A stretch of 64,000 nt of DNA from JACRCT01 sp049841135. Its GTDB lineage: Bacteria; Myxococcota; Myxococcia; Myxococcales; UBA5297. Shown in pieces: positions 29,870 through 38,870 of the stretch. The stretch is from positions 558,001 to 622,000 of the forward strand of contig JASGHK010000006.1 of NCBI GenBank assembly GCA_049841135.1, in the 5' to 3' direction. Numbering within the stretch: the stretch's first letter is position 1; every line of letters begins with the position of its first letter. The notes beneath the pieces were generated by a model. It saw only the letters and a program-made list of their open reading frames with translations, made no database searches and was not told the origin of the DNA. The translations under genes were made by a program, and so were the position numbers.

Positions 29870-31051
29870 TCAGGCCGCCCCGCCGCAGAGCCTGAAGATC
29901 GCCTGGGACAACACCTCGGTGCACTTCTCGAGGTCGGCGACGGGCACGTTCTCGCCGGTGGCGTGCGCAAGCTTGATGTCGCCCGGTCCGAAGACGGCGA
30001 CCTGCGCTCCCAGCTCGGCCAGTTGCGGCGCCTCGGTGTGGTACGAGACCGTCGCCGGCGCGTTGCCGGTCGCGCCGGAGAGCAGGCGCACGAGGTCGGA
30101 GCCGGCCGGGGTCTCGATCCCCTTGTCCAGCCTCGTCCCCTTCACCGAGACGCCCACGCCGTGCGTCTGCGAGACCTGGTGCGCCATGGCGCGCACCGCG
30201 TCCAGGACCCGCGTCGGCGCCTCTCCGGGCAAGGGCCGCCACTCGAGCACGAAGCGGCAGGAGCCGGGGATGACGTTGGGCGCCTCGCCTCCCTGGATGA
30301 GGCCGACGTTGAGCGTGGTGTGCGGCGGGTCGAAGCCCTCGGCGGTAGAGAGCTCCGGCTGCGAGCCCTCGCGCGCGTCGCCGACAAGGCGCAGGCGCGG
30401 CGCCTTGTCCAGCGAGCGCGCGTAGTCGTCGATCTTCGAGAGCAGCGCGCCGGCGGCCAGGATGGCCGAGGCGCCCAGCGCGGGGTAGGCGCTGTGGCCC
30501 TGGCGGCCGATGACCTCCACCTGGGCGATGCAGTAGCCCTTGTGCGCGCGGATGGGAGTGAGGTTGGTCGGCTCGCCGACGATGGCGCACCGCGGGAAGA
30601 GCGCGCGCGCCTCGGCCAGCTTCTTCGCCCCCAGGCAGCCGACCTCCTCGTCCGCGGTGAAGACCAGCATCAGCGGCGCCTGCAGGCGGCGCAGATCGCT
30701 GCGCGAGGCCGCGGCCAGCGCACAGGCGATGAAGCCCTTGGTGTCGCAGGCGCCGCGGCCGTAGAGGCGCCCGTCCACCTCTTCCAGATGCAGCGCCTGC
30801 GCCCAGCTGGGGTCGTAGGGCACGGTGTCGGTGTGCCCCACCAGCGCCAGCGCCGGCGGCGCGTCGAAGCTGGTCGCCGCCAGCAGGTTCACCTTCTCGA
30901 GCCCGGCCTCGTCCGTGAACGGGAGCCGCCGCGTCTTGAACCCCAGCGCTTCGACGACCTGCTGGAGATGGTCGATGACGGGCGCGTTGGGCTTCGACGA
31001 GACCGAGTCGATGCCCACCAGCGCTGCCAGCTCGCGGCGGGGGTCGAGCAT
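29870..31051 (-). CDS. argE: M20-family deacylase, acetylornithine deacetylase-like
   Basis: The 393-aa metallohydrolase probably removes acetate from N-acetylornithine in arginine synthesis. It shows GHTDTVP, the metal ligands in GRGACDTKGF, the catalytic Glu in TADEEVGCLGA, and the dimerisation-domain motif GRQGHSAYP. The C-terminal FGPGDIKLAHATGENV fits ArgE better than DapE. It starts 6 bp after ftcD, so the two form an operon. Alternative: an N-acyl or N-formyl amino acid deacylase acting on a histidine-breakdown product, given the neighbour. Confidence 0.8.
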   Translation of the reverse strand: MLDPRRELAALVGIDSVSSKPNAPVIDHLQQVVEALGFKTRRLPFTDEAGLEKVNLLAATSFDAPPALALVGHTDTVPYDPSWAQALHLEEVDGRLYGRGACDTKGFIACALAAASRSDLRRLQAPLMLVFTADEEVGCLGAKKLAEARALFPRCAIVGEPTNLTPIRAHKGYCIAQVEVIGRQGHSAYPALGASAILAAGALLSKIDDYARSLDKAPRLRLVGDAREGSQPELSTAEGFDPPHTTLNVGLIQGGEAPNVIPGSCRFVLEWRPLPGEAPTRVLDAVRAMAHQVSQTHGVGVSVKGTRLDKGIETPAGSDLVRLLSGATGNAPATVSYHTEAPQLAELGAQVAVFGPGDIKLAHATGENVPVADLEKCTEVLSQAIFRLCGGAA

Positions 31052-31057
31052 CGGGCG

Positions 31058-32575
31058 CTAGGCCATCCCCTTCTCGACGGCGGCGTCGATCTTCTTCATC
31101 AGCTCGCGGCCCTCCTCGAGCAGTTTCTGGACCTTGACCTTCTTCTCGGCAACGTAGGCCTCGTCCTTGAGGGAGGGCAGGTTGATGCGCACGTTGAGGG
31201 CGGCGCCCTCGAGCGCGGTCCGCAGGTGCATCGCGCCGACGCCGGCGTCGGTGATGGAGTTCTTGTTCCCCTTCTCGGCGACGACCAGCGCGTGGCGCAG
31301 GCCCTCGACGGCCAGGCTCATCACCTCCAGCGGGACCTCGCTGGCGAGCTTGGTCGCGTCCTGGATGGCTGCGGTGCGCTTGGCCTTGGCCTCGTCGGTG
31401 TCCTTGGCGAGCTTGAAGGCGGCCATCACCTTGTCGAAGGCCGCGGCGTCCTTGTCGATGAAGGCGTGGAACTTGCCGCGCATCGGGTCGAGCGCCGCCT
31501 TGCGCTCGGCCATCTCGGCGCTCACCGCCTCGTAGCCCTTCTTGCCGGCGGTCAGCCCGCACACCATCGAGAGCAGCGAGGCGCCCAGCGCGCCGGAGAG
31601 CGCCGAGGCCGAGCCGCCGCCGGGGGTGGGGGTCGGGGCCGCCAGCTCCTCGATCCAGTCGACCATCGGCTTGCCGGCGTGGGCGAGCTTGGTCTCCAGG
31701 ATCTGGTGGTTGTTGAAGCTGTCGAGCTGCAGGTACCAGGCGGCGGCGTCGAGCAGCGCCTGCTGCGGGACGAGGCCGATGATCTCGCTCTCGAGCACGC
31801 CCACGCCGTACCGCTCGGCCTCGCGCTTGACGAACTCGAAGGCCCGGTGGAGCCCGGTGCCCGTGTAGTTGGTCATGTTGATCGAGACCTGGGCGCAGTT
31901 CTTCTCCTTGATCTCGAAGCCCATCGACTTGCAGTACTTGAAGCCGCCGTCCTTGAAGCGCAGCGCCTTGGCGATCTTCTTGGCGATGTCGACGTTGTTG
32001 GTCGTCAGGTTGACGTTGTAGGCGACCAGCGGGAAGCGCGCGCCGACGACGCTGGCGCCGGCGGTGGGGTGCAGCTCGCTGGGGCCGAAGTCCGGCTTGC
32101 GGTCGGGGTTCTTCTTGATGTCCTCGCGCAGGCCCTCGAACTCGCCCTTGCGGATGACGGCCAGGTCGGTGCGCTCGGGGCGCTGCGCGGCCAGCTCGTA
32201 CAGGTAGGTGGGGATCTTCAGCTCCTCGGTGATGCGCGCGGCGACCTTCTTGGCCATCGCCACGCACTCGTCGTTGGTCACGCCGCTGATGGGGATGAAC
32301 GGGCAGACGTCCATGGCGCCGATGCGCGGGTGCTCGCCCTGGTGCCGGGTCAGGTCGATGAGCTCCATCGCCTTCTTGCAGCCGCGGAAGGCGGCCTCGA
32401 CACAGGAGTCGGGGTCGCCGACGAAGGTGACCACCGCGCGGTTGTGGTTGGCGTCCATCTCCTTGTCGAGGAGGGCGACGCCGCCGGCCGACTGGATGGC
32501 GGCGACGATCTGGTCCACGACCTCGGGACGACGGCCTTCGCTGAAGTTCGGGACGCACTCGACCAGGCGCTTCAT
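31058..32575 (-). CDS. ftcD: Bifunctional glutamate formimidoyltransferase / formimidoyl-THF cyclodeaminase
   Basis: The 505-aa protein joins both activities, as in animal FTCD. Residues 1-300 form the formiminotransferase (ECVPNFSEGRRPEVVDQI, DANHNRAVVTFVGDP, QVSINMTNYTGTGLHRAFEF). Residues about 310-505 form the four-helix cyclodeaminase (PTPGGGSASALSGALGASLL). It moves the formimino group of histidine breakdown to folate and releases ammonia, giving 5,10-methenyl-THF. The ATG at 32575 begins MKRLVECVPNF, the conserved start. Linked to argE. Confidence 0.93.
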   Translation of the reverse strand: MKRLVECVPNFSEGRRPEVVDQIVAAIQSAGGVALLDKEMDANHNRAVVTFVGDPDSCVEAAFRGCKKAMELIDLTRHQGEHPRIGAMDVCPFIPISGVTNDECVAMAKKVAARITEELKIPTYLYELAAQRPERTDLAVIRKGEFEGLREDIKKNPDRKPDFGPSELHPTAGASVVGARFPLVAYNVNLTTNNVDIAKKIAKALRFKDGGFKYCKSMGFEIKEKNCAQVSINMTNYTGTGLHRAFEFVKREAERYGVGVLESEIIGLVPQQALLDAAAWYLQLDSFNNHQILETKLAHAGKPMVDWIEELAAPTPTPGGGSASALSGALGASLLSMVCGLTAGKKGYEAVSAEMAERKAALDPMRGKFHAFIDKDAAAFDKVMAAFKLAKDTDEAKAKRTAAIQDATKLASEVPLEVMSLAVEGLRHALVVAEKGNKNSITDAGVGAMHLRTALEGAALNVRINLPSLKDEAYVAEKKVKVQKLLEEGRELMKKIDAAVEKGMA

Positions 32576-32618
32576 GGGGCGGACTCCTTCAGGGGGTGAG
32601 AAGGGGCGGAAGATACAG

Positions 32619-32696
32619 GCTCCGGCCTTCAGGCTCCAGGCTCCAGGCAGCGGCCTGGGTCCCAGGGTCCCGAAGCCCGAAGCCCGAAGTCCGAAG
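32619..32696. repeat. Short degenerate tandem repeats
   Basis: CAGGCTC is repeated three to four times (32616-32648) and CCCGAAG about four times (32669-32696), between ftcD and the next gene. It looks like replication slippage. Confidence 0.5.
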
Positions 32697-32700
32697 AAGC

Positions 32701-33582
32701 CTACTTGCGCGCGGCGAGCAGCTGGTCGACGAACTTCGGGACCTTGTCGAAGAACGCCTCGTTGGCCTCGCTCTTGATGATCTCCGAGACCGTGGCCGCG
32801 CTCGCGCCCTTCTGGGCGTCGGAGAGCACGAGGTGGACCTTGAGGACCTTGCCGACCCGGCCGACGTCGCCGCGGATGATGAACTCCGCGCCGAGCGCGC
32901 CGCCGAGCTCGGCCATGCACTGGCCGTCGGTGCAGCCCAGCAGCTGCTTCTCGCGCTCGGCGCCGATGACGGCGGCGATGTCCGCGCGGTCGGCGACCTG
33001 CAGCCCGCTCCGCTTGCGCAGCTCGCCGACGAGCGCGTCGCAGAAGAGGTCGGCGGTGTCCTGATCGATGGCCTTGGCGGTCAGCCCCACGACGAGCACC
33101 TTGGTCTTCGCCCCAGGCTTGGCGGAGGCGCTGGGCTTGTCCTGGTCCTTCTTCTCCCAATCCGCCTGCTCCTGCTCGCGCTTCTCCCTCTTCTCCTGGT
33201 CGCGCCTCTCGCGCTCGGCCTTCTTGTCGCCCTCGGCGGCCTCCTTGCGCGCCTTGATGAGGGCGGTGGCGGCCTTGCGGTCCAGTCCGAACTGGCCGTT
33301 GACGAGCATCGAGTCGTCGCTGACCTCGATGACCACCTCGCCGTCGGCGGGGATGTCGGCGTACCCGCCCTGGGGGCGGCCCTTGCCGCGGACCTCCACC
33401 TCGAAGACCCCGGCGGGGAGCTTCTCGAACCGCCACTCCCTGTCGCTCACCTTCTCGCCGCGCCTATTGGCGATCTCGACCTTGCAGTCAGCCGCGCACT
33501 TGACGTGGACGACGGCATTGGCAAACACCGGCAGCGGCGCGAGGAGCGCAGCGGCCACGGCCAGAGCTGGGCAAGACTTCAT
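32701..33582 (-). CDS. Secreted protein with CsgG/TolB-N-like domain
   Basis: The 293-aa exported protein has three parts. The signal peptide is followed by a small beta domain with GYADIPADGEVVIEVSD. Next is a highly charged coiled coil (about residues 105-150, rich in KERRDQEKREKREQ-type sequence). The C-terminal domain has VGLTAKAIDQDTADLFCDAL and GCTDGQCMAELGGALGAEF and resembles the FlgO/CsgG/TolB-N type found in many myxobacterial lipoproteins. The ATG at 33582 has a GGAGG ribosome site. Function unknown; such proteins often hold outer-membrane assemblies. Confidence 0.65.
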   Translation of the reverse strand: MKSCPALAVAAALLAPLPVFANAVVHVKCAADCKVEIANRRGEKVSDREWRFEKLPAGVFEVEVRGKGRPQGGYADIPADGEVVIEVSDDSMLVNGQFGLDRKAATALIKARKEAAEGDKKAERERRDQEKREKREQEQADWEKKDQDKPSASAKPGAKTKVLVVGLTAKAIDQDTADLFCDALVGELRKRSGLQVADRADIAAVIGAEREKQLLGCTDGQCMAELGGALGAEFIIRGDVGRVGKVLKVHLVLSDAQKGASAATVSEIIKSEANEAFFDKVPKFVDQLLAARK

Positions 33583-33736
33583 CGAGCGAGCCTCCAACTC
33601 ACTTCGGCGCCTTTGGAGCCCACACTCTAGCACCGGGTGAGTTGCCGGCCGATTCCCTGACCAGCAACTCCGGGGAAGGCAGGTTGCCTGCCAGGGGTTA
33701 TCCTACGGGCCGGAACCCTCCTAGGAGCTGCCGCCG

Positions 33737-34327
33737 ATGACCGACACGTCCACTCCCTTGCGCCTGCCCGCCCGGGTCGTCCTGGTGCTCCTGGTCCTCT
33801 CCACGTCCATCGGCTGCGACCGGGCGACGAAGGTGGTGGCGGAGAGCGCCTTGGAGGGCCGCGGCCGCCTCTCCTACTTGGGCGACGTCTTCCGGCTCGA
33901 GTACGTGCGGAACACCGGAGCGTTTTTGAGCCTGGGGGCCAAGCTTCAAGAGCCGTTGCGGACCGTCCTCCTGCAAGGCTTCGTGGGCGTGCTGGTCGCG
34001 GGCCTGGTGGCGTTCGCGCTGGTGCGCGGCCGTCGGCGCATCCAGGTGGCCGCACTCTCGCTGGTGGCGGGAGGCGGCCTGGGCAACCTGTGGGACCGAC
34101 TGGCGAGCGGCTCGGTCACAGACTTCATGAACCTGGGCATCGGCCCGGTGCGCACCGGCGTCTTCAACGTCGCCGACATCGCCATCATGGTCGGCGTGGG
34201 GATGATGATGGTCTGGTCCAAGGACCCTTCGCCGCCCGCCGAGCCAGCGGTCGCGGCCGCCGGAGCCCCGCCCGTGGAACTCATGGCGAAGCCCGACGCA
34301 AGCCCGCCCAACGAGCCGCAAGCGTAA
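33737..34327 (+). CDS. lspA: Signal peptidase II (lipoprotein signal peptidase)
   Basis: This aspartyl protease of the inner membrane cuts prolipoprotein signal peptides. The 196-aa protein has four membrane segments and the hallmark boxes RNTGAFLSLG, GGLGNLWDRL..VTDF with the first catalytic Asp and FNVADIAI with the second. An Ala/Pro-rich tail of about 35 aa follows the last helix, longer than usual. The window's many lipoproteins are its likely clients. Confidence 0.93.
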   Translation: MTDTSTPLRLPARVVLVLLVLSTSIGCDRATKVVAESALEGRGRLSYLGDVFRLEYVRNTGAFLSLGAKLQEPLRTVLLQGFVGVLVAGLVAFALVRGRRRIQVAALSLVAGGGLGNLWDRLASGSVTDFMNLGIGPVRTGVFNVADIAIMVGVGMMMVWSKDPSPPAEPAVAAAGAPPVELMAKPDASPPNEPQA

Positions 34328-34454
34328 GCGCGTCGGGCCTCCTTCAGCCCTGAGCAGTGATGAGGTCCAAGTCGAGCACAGACCCCTTGCGTACGCTTTC
34401 CAGCAAGCGCCTGCCGTGGGGATCTGACCTGGGCGAGAAGGAGGAGGCTAGCGG

Positions 34455-34952
34455 CTAGAACCGCTCCCAGTGGAGCACTTCGGCGAGCGGCTTGCGGGCC
34501 GGGGCCTGGCCGCCGCTGCTGGGGTGCCCGAAGGCGAGCAGGCAGACGAGCCGCATCCCTTCCGGGGCGAACAGGAGGGTGCTCACGGCCTGGGCGTAGG
34601 GCTTCTTGTCGCCGGCGACCCAGCAGGAGCCGAGCCCGAGCGCGGTGGCGGCGACGAGCATGTTCTCGGCGGCGGTGCAGCCGTCCTCGAGGAAGTACTT
34701 GCCGTCCTTGCAGAACACCGCGATGCACACGGGGGCGTCGGCGATGAAGGCGCCGCCCTGCTCGGTCAGCTCGGCGATGCGCTTGCGCGTGGCGGCCTCG
34801 GCGACCACCACGAAGTGCCAGGGCTGCTCGCCGCGGGCCGTGGGCGCGTGGCGGCCGGCGTTGACGATGGCCTCCAGTTGCTCGCGGGAGACCGCGTCGT
34901 GCTTGAAGCTGCGCGTGCTGTGTCGGCTTGCGATCGCGGTCAGGGCGTCCAT
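34455..34952 (-). CDS. Nitroreductase-family FMN oxidoreductase
   Basis: This 165-aa protein is a compact nitroreductase. It has SRHSTRSFK at the N-terminus, NAGRHAPTARGEQPWHFVVV with FMN-contacting residues, TAAENMLVAATALGLGSCWV in the core and a LLAFGHPS end. Probably cytosolic; substrate unknown (quinones, nitro compounds or flavin). The ATG at 34952 fits the family start. Confidence 0.88.
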   Translation of the reverse strand: MDALTAIASRHSTRSFKHDAVSREQLEAIVNAGRHAPTARGEQPWHFVVVAEAATRKRIAELTEQGGAFIADAPVCIAVFCKDGKYFLEDGCTAAENMLVAATALGLGSCWVAGDKKPYAQAVSTLLFAPEGMRLVCLLAFGHPSSGGQAPARKPLAEVLHWERF

Positions 34953-35132
34953 GAGGTCTCCCGAGGGTGAAGGCCTAGTCATAGAGGCAAGACCCGGGCA
35001 TGCCAAGCAAAGCCTTTCAACCCCTCATGGCGACACGGGAAATTTGGCGCATCGCGAGGACGGACATCCCCCGTTCTCTGCGCCGCTGGCCTTTTTCTTG
35101 CCCGAGCGAACGGCCGCCCTACCATCGGCCGC

Positions 35133-35622
35133 ATGAACAAGCGCCTCCTCGTCAAGCAACTGGTCGACAAGCTCAGCGCCGCCGCCAAGAGCGCCCGCAT
35201 GGCCTCCCGCGACGCCGCGGAGGAAGCGCGCGAGGGCGCCACGCCACACGAGCGGCGCGAAGACTCCCGCGTGGCGCTCGAGAACCAGGGCATGGCGCGC
35301 GGCCAGGAGAAGCGCGCGATGCAGGCCGCGGCGGAATCTCGCGGCGCTCGAGAAGTTCATGCCCGGCGGCTTCCCGCCCAACGCCAGGGTCGGCCTGGGC
35401 GCGATCGTGGAGGTCGAAGACGAGGAGGGCGGCCGCACCCTGTTCCTGGCTCCAGTGGGCGCAGGCGAGGAGCTGACGGTGCCCGACGGAGACGGCTTCC
35501 TGTCGGTGGTGACGCCGTACTCGCCGGTGGGCAAGGCCGTGCTCGGCAAGCGCTGTGGCGAGACGGTCGAGGTGAAGGTCGCGGGCGAGATTCGCGACCT
35601 GACCATCACCTACGTGGCGTAG
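35133..35622 (+). CDS. GreA/GreB-like transcription factor, one frame break
   Basis: The protein has about 162 aa. The N-terminal half is a charged helical coiled coil with SARMASRDAAEEAREG, like the GreA finger. The C-terminal half is the FKBP-like domain with VTPYSPVGKAVLGKRCGETV, the strongest GreA/B match. The frame changes at 35334-35340: removing one A turns GAATCTCG into GATCTCG and joins AAAD to LAALEKFMPGGFPPN. Gre factors rescue backtracked RNA polymerase; without the usual acidic tip this could be a Gre-family regulator (Rnk- or Gfh-like) rather than GreA itself. Confidence 0.7.
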
Positions 35623-35631
35623 CGCCGGCGG

Positions 35632-36327
35632 CTACTTCCTCTTCTTGGCCGGCGCCGGCTTCTTCGCGGGAACCGGGGCGCCGGCATCGGGACCCGGCTC
35701 GGGCGGAGGCGCCGCCGTGGCCTCGGGCTGGGGGGCGGGTGCGGGAGTGGAGGCGTCGGCGAGGCCCAGGCGCTCCGCCGCGTTCTGGCGCATCTCCTTC
35801 ACCTCGTTGGCCTCCATCGCGTTCATCTCGGCGATGAGGGACTTGGCCTTGGCCGCGGTCACGGTGTTCGGCGGGACCTGCAGCAGGTCCTGCCTGGCGC
35901 CGGTGTAGTCCTTCTCGTCCATCTTCTTGCGGGCCGAGAGGAAGGCCTCCTCGCCCTTGCCCTCGTTGCGTGCCCGCAGGAGCAGCTTGTCGGCGCCCTC
36001 GAGCCCGGCGGCGGAGGCCACCTTGAGCTGCTCCTCGGCGCCCTTGAAGTCGCCGTCGCGCAGCATGGCCTTGCCCAGGTTGAAGGCCTTCTGGCCCTCG
36101 TCCTTGGAAGGCGGCTCGACGCCGACCGCGGGGATGGCCGGCTCGTCTTCGGCGGCGGGCGGAGCGGGGTTGTCGGCGCGCGGCGGGCCCGAGGGGCGCG
36201 ACTCCCGCGGCTTCTTGGCGTCCTCCTTCTTGAGCGGAGTGGCCCGTACGCCGTTGTCGGTGTTGGGCCGGCAGCCCGCGAGGGCCAGGGCGCACACGAA
36301 GAGGGCAGTGAGGAAGGCGCGGAGCAT
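35632..36327 (-). CDS. Lipoprotein with tetratricopeptide-like helices
   Basis: The 231-aa lipoprotein (LALAGC signal) has a Pro/Ala/Asp linker. It is followed by a helical segment with AFNLGKAMLRDGDFKGAEEQ and MDEKDYTGARQDLLQVP, resembling two to three TPRs, then a Pro/Ala/Lys-rich tail ending KKPAPAKKRK. It probably works at the inner face of the outer membrane as a scaffold. No named family is recognised. Confidence 0.65.
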   Translation of the reverse strand: MLRAFLTALFVCALALAGCRPNTDNGVRATPLKKEDAKKPRESRPSGPPRADNPAPPAAEDEPAIPAVGVEPPSKDEGQKAFNLGKAMLRDGDFKGAEEQLKVASAAGLEGADKLLLRARNEGKGEEAFLSARKKMDEKDYTGARQDLLQVPPNTVTAAKAKSLIAEMNAMEANEVKEMRQNAAERLGLADASTPAPAPQPEATAAPPPEPGPDAGAPVPAKKPAPAKKRK

Positions 36328-36372
36328 GGGCGACCTCGCGAGGACCGGCACGCCGAGGACTCTAGCGCACTC

Positions 36373-36393
36373 GTCGACACCCCGAGCTTGTCG
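36373..36393. repeat. Dispersed REP-like repeat, copy 2
   Basis: GTCGACACCCCGAGCTTGTC shares the core of copies at 4114-4136 and 41688-41708 and lies between two genes. Confidence 0.6.
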
Positions 36394-36424
36394 CAGGGCC
36401 CGAGCGCGTTTGACCCGGCCTGGC

Positions 36425-36616
36425 TCAGTAGTGCGGCGGCTTCTCGTCCTCGAGCGAGCGGCGCGGCTCGGCCGGAGACTCCAGATCGCGCCCGCGGAGC
36501 TCTCGCGTGAGCGCGGCCACCTGCGCGAACAGGTCGCGCACGACCTCGCTCAGCTCGTCGTGGGCCTTCTCCAGGTAGGCGACCTTGACCTCCAGGTCCG
36601 TCAGGCGCTTGTCCAT
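36425..36616 (-). CDS. slyX: SlyX-like coiled-coil protein
   Basis: The 63-aa protein matches SlyX: heptads DKRLTDLEVKVAYLEKAHDE, a short ELSEVVRDLFAQVAALT segment and the PPHY end. The family forms small trimeric coiled coils of unknown role. The ATG at 36616 overlaps the stop of the small membrane gene (TGATG), so the two are coupled. Confidence 0.85.
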   Translation of the reverse strand: MDKRLTDLEVKVAYLEKAHDELSEVVRDLFAQVAALTRELRGRDLESPAEPRRSLEDEKPPHY

Positions 36617-36750
36617 CAAGGCTCCTTCTTCTTCGGGGCGGGCGGTTCAGGGGAGGCCGGACCGTCGGGCGGCGGGCGCACGAAGCCCCAGATCGCCGCG
36701 ACGATGCCCGTGAGGGCGAACAGGACCATGACGATGATGAGGATGCCCAC
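36616..36750 (-). CDS. 44-aa single-pass membrane protein
   Basis: This is a short gene with a GTG start and a GGGAGGAA ribosome site 8 bp upstream. One membrane segment (GILIIVMVLFALTGIVAAIW) is followed by a Pro-rich, basic tail PPAPKKKEP. Its stop overlaps the slyX start (TGATG). No homologue is recalled. The strong ribosome site and coupling make it a real gene. Confidence 0.65.
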   Translation of the reverse strand: MGILIIVMVLFALTGIVAAIWGFVRPPPDGPASPEPPAPKKKEP

Positions 36751-36835
36751 GCGACGGTTCCTCCCAATCCAGGAAGCGTCTTATAGAACGCCCGAGCCAA
36801 AGCGCCAGCGTCCCGCGGGGTAGACTCCCCGGCGC

Positions 36836-37468
36836 ATGGTCCTCGCCGCGCTCTTCGGGTTCGCCTTCGGCTTCTTCGGCTCGATGCCGCTCGCCGGCCC
36901 CATCGCCGTGCTGGTGCTCGCGCGCGGGCTCGCCCGGGCCTACCGCAGCGGCACCGCCATCGCGGCCGGCTCCGCCATCGCCGAGAGCGGCTACGCCTTC
37001 CTGGCCTACTGGGGCATGAGCGAGCTGGTTGCGCGCTTCCCCGTCGCCGTGCTCGTGGCCAAGGGCCTGGCGGTGGCCATCCTCTTCGGGCTCGGGGTGG
37101 TCTTCCTGCTCAAGAAGTCGGAGACCTGGGGGCGAGGAGACGAGGAGGACGAGCAGGTGCGCTCCAGCTTCGCGCTCGGCCTGGGGATCACCGCGCTCAA
37201 CCCGACCTTCCTCGCCACCTGGTCCGCGGCCGTGGCGGTGCTGCACTCGACCCGGCTGGTGCCGGCGACGCTCACGGCCGCGGTGCCGTTCGCGGCGAGC
37301 GCCGGCGCGGGGATCTTCACCTGGTTCATCCTGATGCTCGCGCTCCTGCGGCGCACCGAAGGCAGGCTCCAGCCCTCCGTGATCGCCTGGGCGATGCGCG
37401 CGGTGGGCGTGGCGCTGCTCGGGATGGGGGCGTGGGCCGCCGTGGACTTCGCCAAGGCCGTCGGCTGA
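36836..37468 (+). CDS. LysE-family exporter
   Basis: The 210-aa protein has six predicted membrane segments. The family signature FGSMPLAGPIAVLVLARGL lies at the N-terminus and LGLGITALNPTFLATW in the middle (ALNP is the LysE motif). A charged loop (KKSETWGRGDEEDEQ) follows the third helix. It exports amino acids or similar small molecules; substrate unknown. It is convergent with yaeQ, whose stop is 2 bp away. Confidence 0.85.
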   Translation: MVLAALFGFAFGFFGSMPLAGPIAVLVLARGLARAYRSGTAIAAGSAIAESGYAFLAYWGMSELVARFPVAVLVAKGLAVAILFGLGVVFLLKKSETWGRGDEEDEQVRSSFALGLGITALNPTFLATWSAAVAVLHSTRLVPATLTAAVPFAASAGAGIFTWFILMLALLRRTEGRLQPSVIAWAMRAVGVALLGMGAWAAVDFAKAVG

Positions 37469-37470
37469 GC

Positions 37471-38023
37471 TCAGCCCGCGGTGCCTCGGGTCAGCGGCCC
37501 GTCGAGCGCAGTGCCGGCCACGTCGAAGTAGGCATGGTCGCCCACCAGCGTCAGCGACAGCTTCGCGCGCCGGCCTTCGATGGCCCCGAGCCTTTGGACG
37601 AGCTCGGGGTCCGCGGCCAGGAGGCTCCACGTCGCCCAGCCGCGTCAGCCCTGCGCCGCGCGCCTCTTCCAGGAACGACTCGAGCTTGGCCGGCGACTCG
37701 AACAGGACGGCGACCTTGGCGTCGGCGTTCTGGTCCGCCGCGCGCTGCACCTTGGCCGGGTCCGCCTTGCCGACGCGGATCCACCGCGTGAGCCGCCCGG
37801 TCAGGTCGTCGGCGAGCAGGTCGGGCGCTTCGGGCTCGCCCAGTCCGGGGCCGAAGACGAGCCGCTCCTCGTGGAAGAGGCAGAAGGCCAGCACGCGCAG
37901 CCAGACCCGCTCCATGGTCTCGGACGGGTGCCGCGCGGTGCGGACGGAGAGCTTGAGGTCGAGCCCTCGGTCGACGTGGCTCAGGGCGATCTCGAAGTCG
38001 TGCAGGGTGGGGGGCAGGGCCAT
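37471..38023 (-). CDS. yaeQ: YaeQ family protein, one frame break
   Basis: The 183-aa protein starts with LHDFEIALSHVDRGL and LSVRTARHPSETMERVWLRV, the clear YaeQ core, which has a PD-(D/E)XK-like fold. The frame changes at 37621-37627: removing one base turns GAGCCTC (minus strand) into GAGCTC, so VE joins LLAADPELVQRLG, and the protein ends with GDHAYFDVAGTALDG and a normal tail. YaeQ compensates for RfaH loss in Escherichia coli; the mechanism is unknown. Confidence 0.8.
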
Positions 38024-38093
38024 GGGCGACAGTCTCGCAGTTTCCCAATCACTCGGGGTCACCTACAGTGCCTGCTCTCTGCCGGAGGAAGCC

Positions 38094-38870
38094 ATGAAGC
38101 CTCTGCCGCTCGTCCTCGCTGCCGTCCTGGTCGCCCCCGCCTTCGCAATCGCCGCCGACGCGCTCGAGACCCTGGGCCTGGAGCGCCGGGACGTGGAGCA
38201 CTCGCTGCTGACGCTGCTCGCCAAGGGCGACGTCTGGGCGCCTGCGCCGAAGAAGGCGGTGAGGTCGATGTCCGGGGTGCAGCGCGCCGAGGCCATCAAG
38301 GCGTTGGGCGCGCTCGCGAAGGCCTGGACCAAGACCGAAGACTTCAAGGCCCGCTACGCGCAGGAGCGCCAGGCGACGCTCCCTAAGCAGCCGGTGGCGG
38401 CGCGCGACGGGGCCAAGGTCGCTGCCGAGCAGAAGGCGCAGATGGAGAAGTCGCTCAAGGACGCCGAGCAGGCCATCGCCGCCCTGCCGCCAGACCAGCG
38501 CGGGCCAGCGATGCAGGCGCTCAAGGCCGCGCAGCAGCAGCTGGCGCAGTCCGCCCCGCCCGACGGCGTGAGGGAGCAGCAGGAGAAAGAGCGCTTCGCG
38601 CAAGAGCAGGCCGCGTACGACCAGGCCCTGGCGAAGGCGATGCCTCAGGACCCGAAGGAGGGCCTGCGGATGCGGCTCAAGACGCTGCTCGAGCGGACCG
38701 ACAAGGTGGACTTCAAGGCCAAGCTCGTCGCCGACGGCGGGATGCAGCGCTTCGCGTCCAAGGACCTCGAGGCCAAGCCGGCGGAGTGGAAGCTCTGCTT
38801 CCGGCTGGGCAAGGAGGCGTGCGAGGCCGGGCGCGGCTTCCTGCAGGGTTGGATCGCCGAGCTGAAGTGA
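38094..38870 (+). CDS. Exported helical protein, unknown function
   Basis: The 258-aa protein has a signal peptide (MKPLPLVLAAVLVAPAFA) and no lipid-modified cysteine, so it is probably periplasmic. The body is helical and charged; residues about 100-185 are a Gln/Ala/Lys-rich coiled-coil region (QKAQMEKSLKDAEQAIAALP). A GGAGGA ribosome site lies 5 bp before the ATG. The stop codon falls within a 24-bp palindrome. No family is recognised. Confidence 0.7.
   Translation: MKPLPLVLAAVLVAPAFAIAADALETLGLERRDVEHSLLTLLAKGDVWAPAPKKAVRSMSGVQRAEAIKALGALAKAWTKTEDFKARYAQERQATLPKQPVAARDGAKVAAEQKAQMEKSLKDAEQAIAALPPDQRGPAMQALKAAQQQLAQSAPPDGVREQQEKERFAQEQAAYDQALAKAMPQDPKEGLRMRLKTLLERTDKVDFKAKLVADGGMQRFASKDLEAKPAEWKLCFRLGKEACEAGRGFLQGWIAELK

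Noticed and set aside
29807..32599. A 930-aa plus-strand open frame over ftcD and argE
   Set aside because: Antisense shadow; both minus-strand genes have complete conserved motifs.
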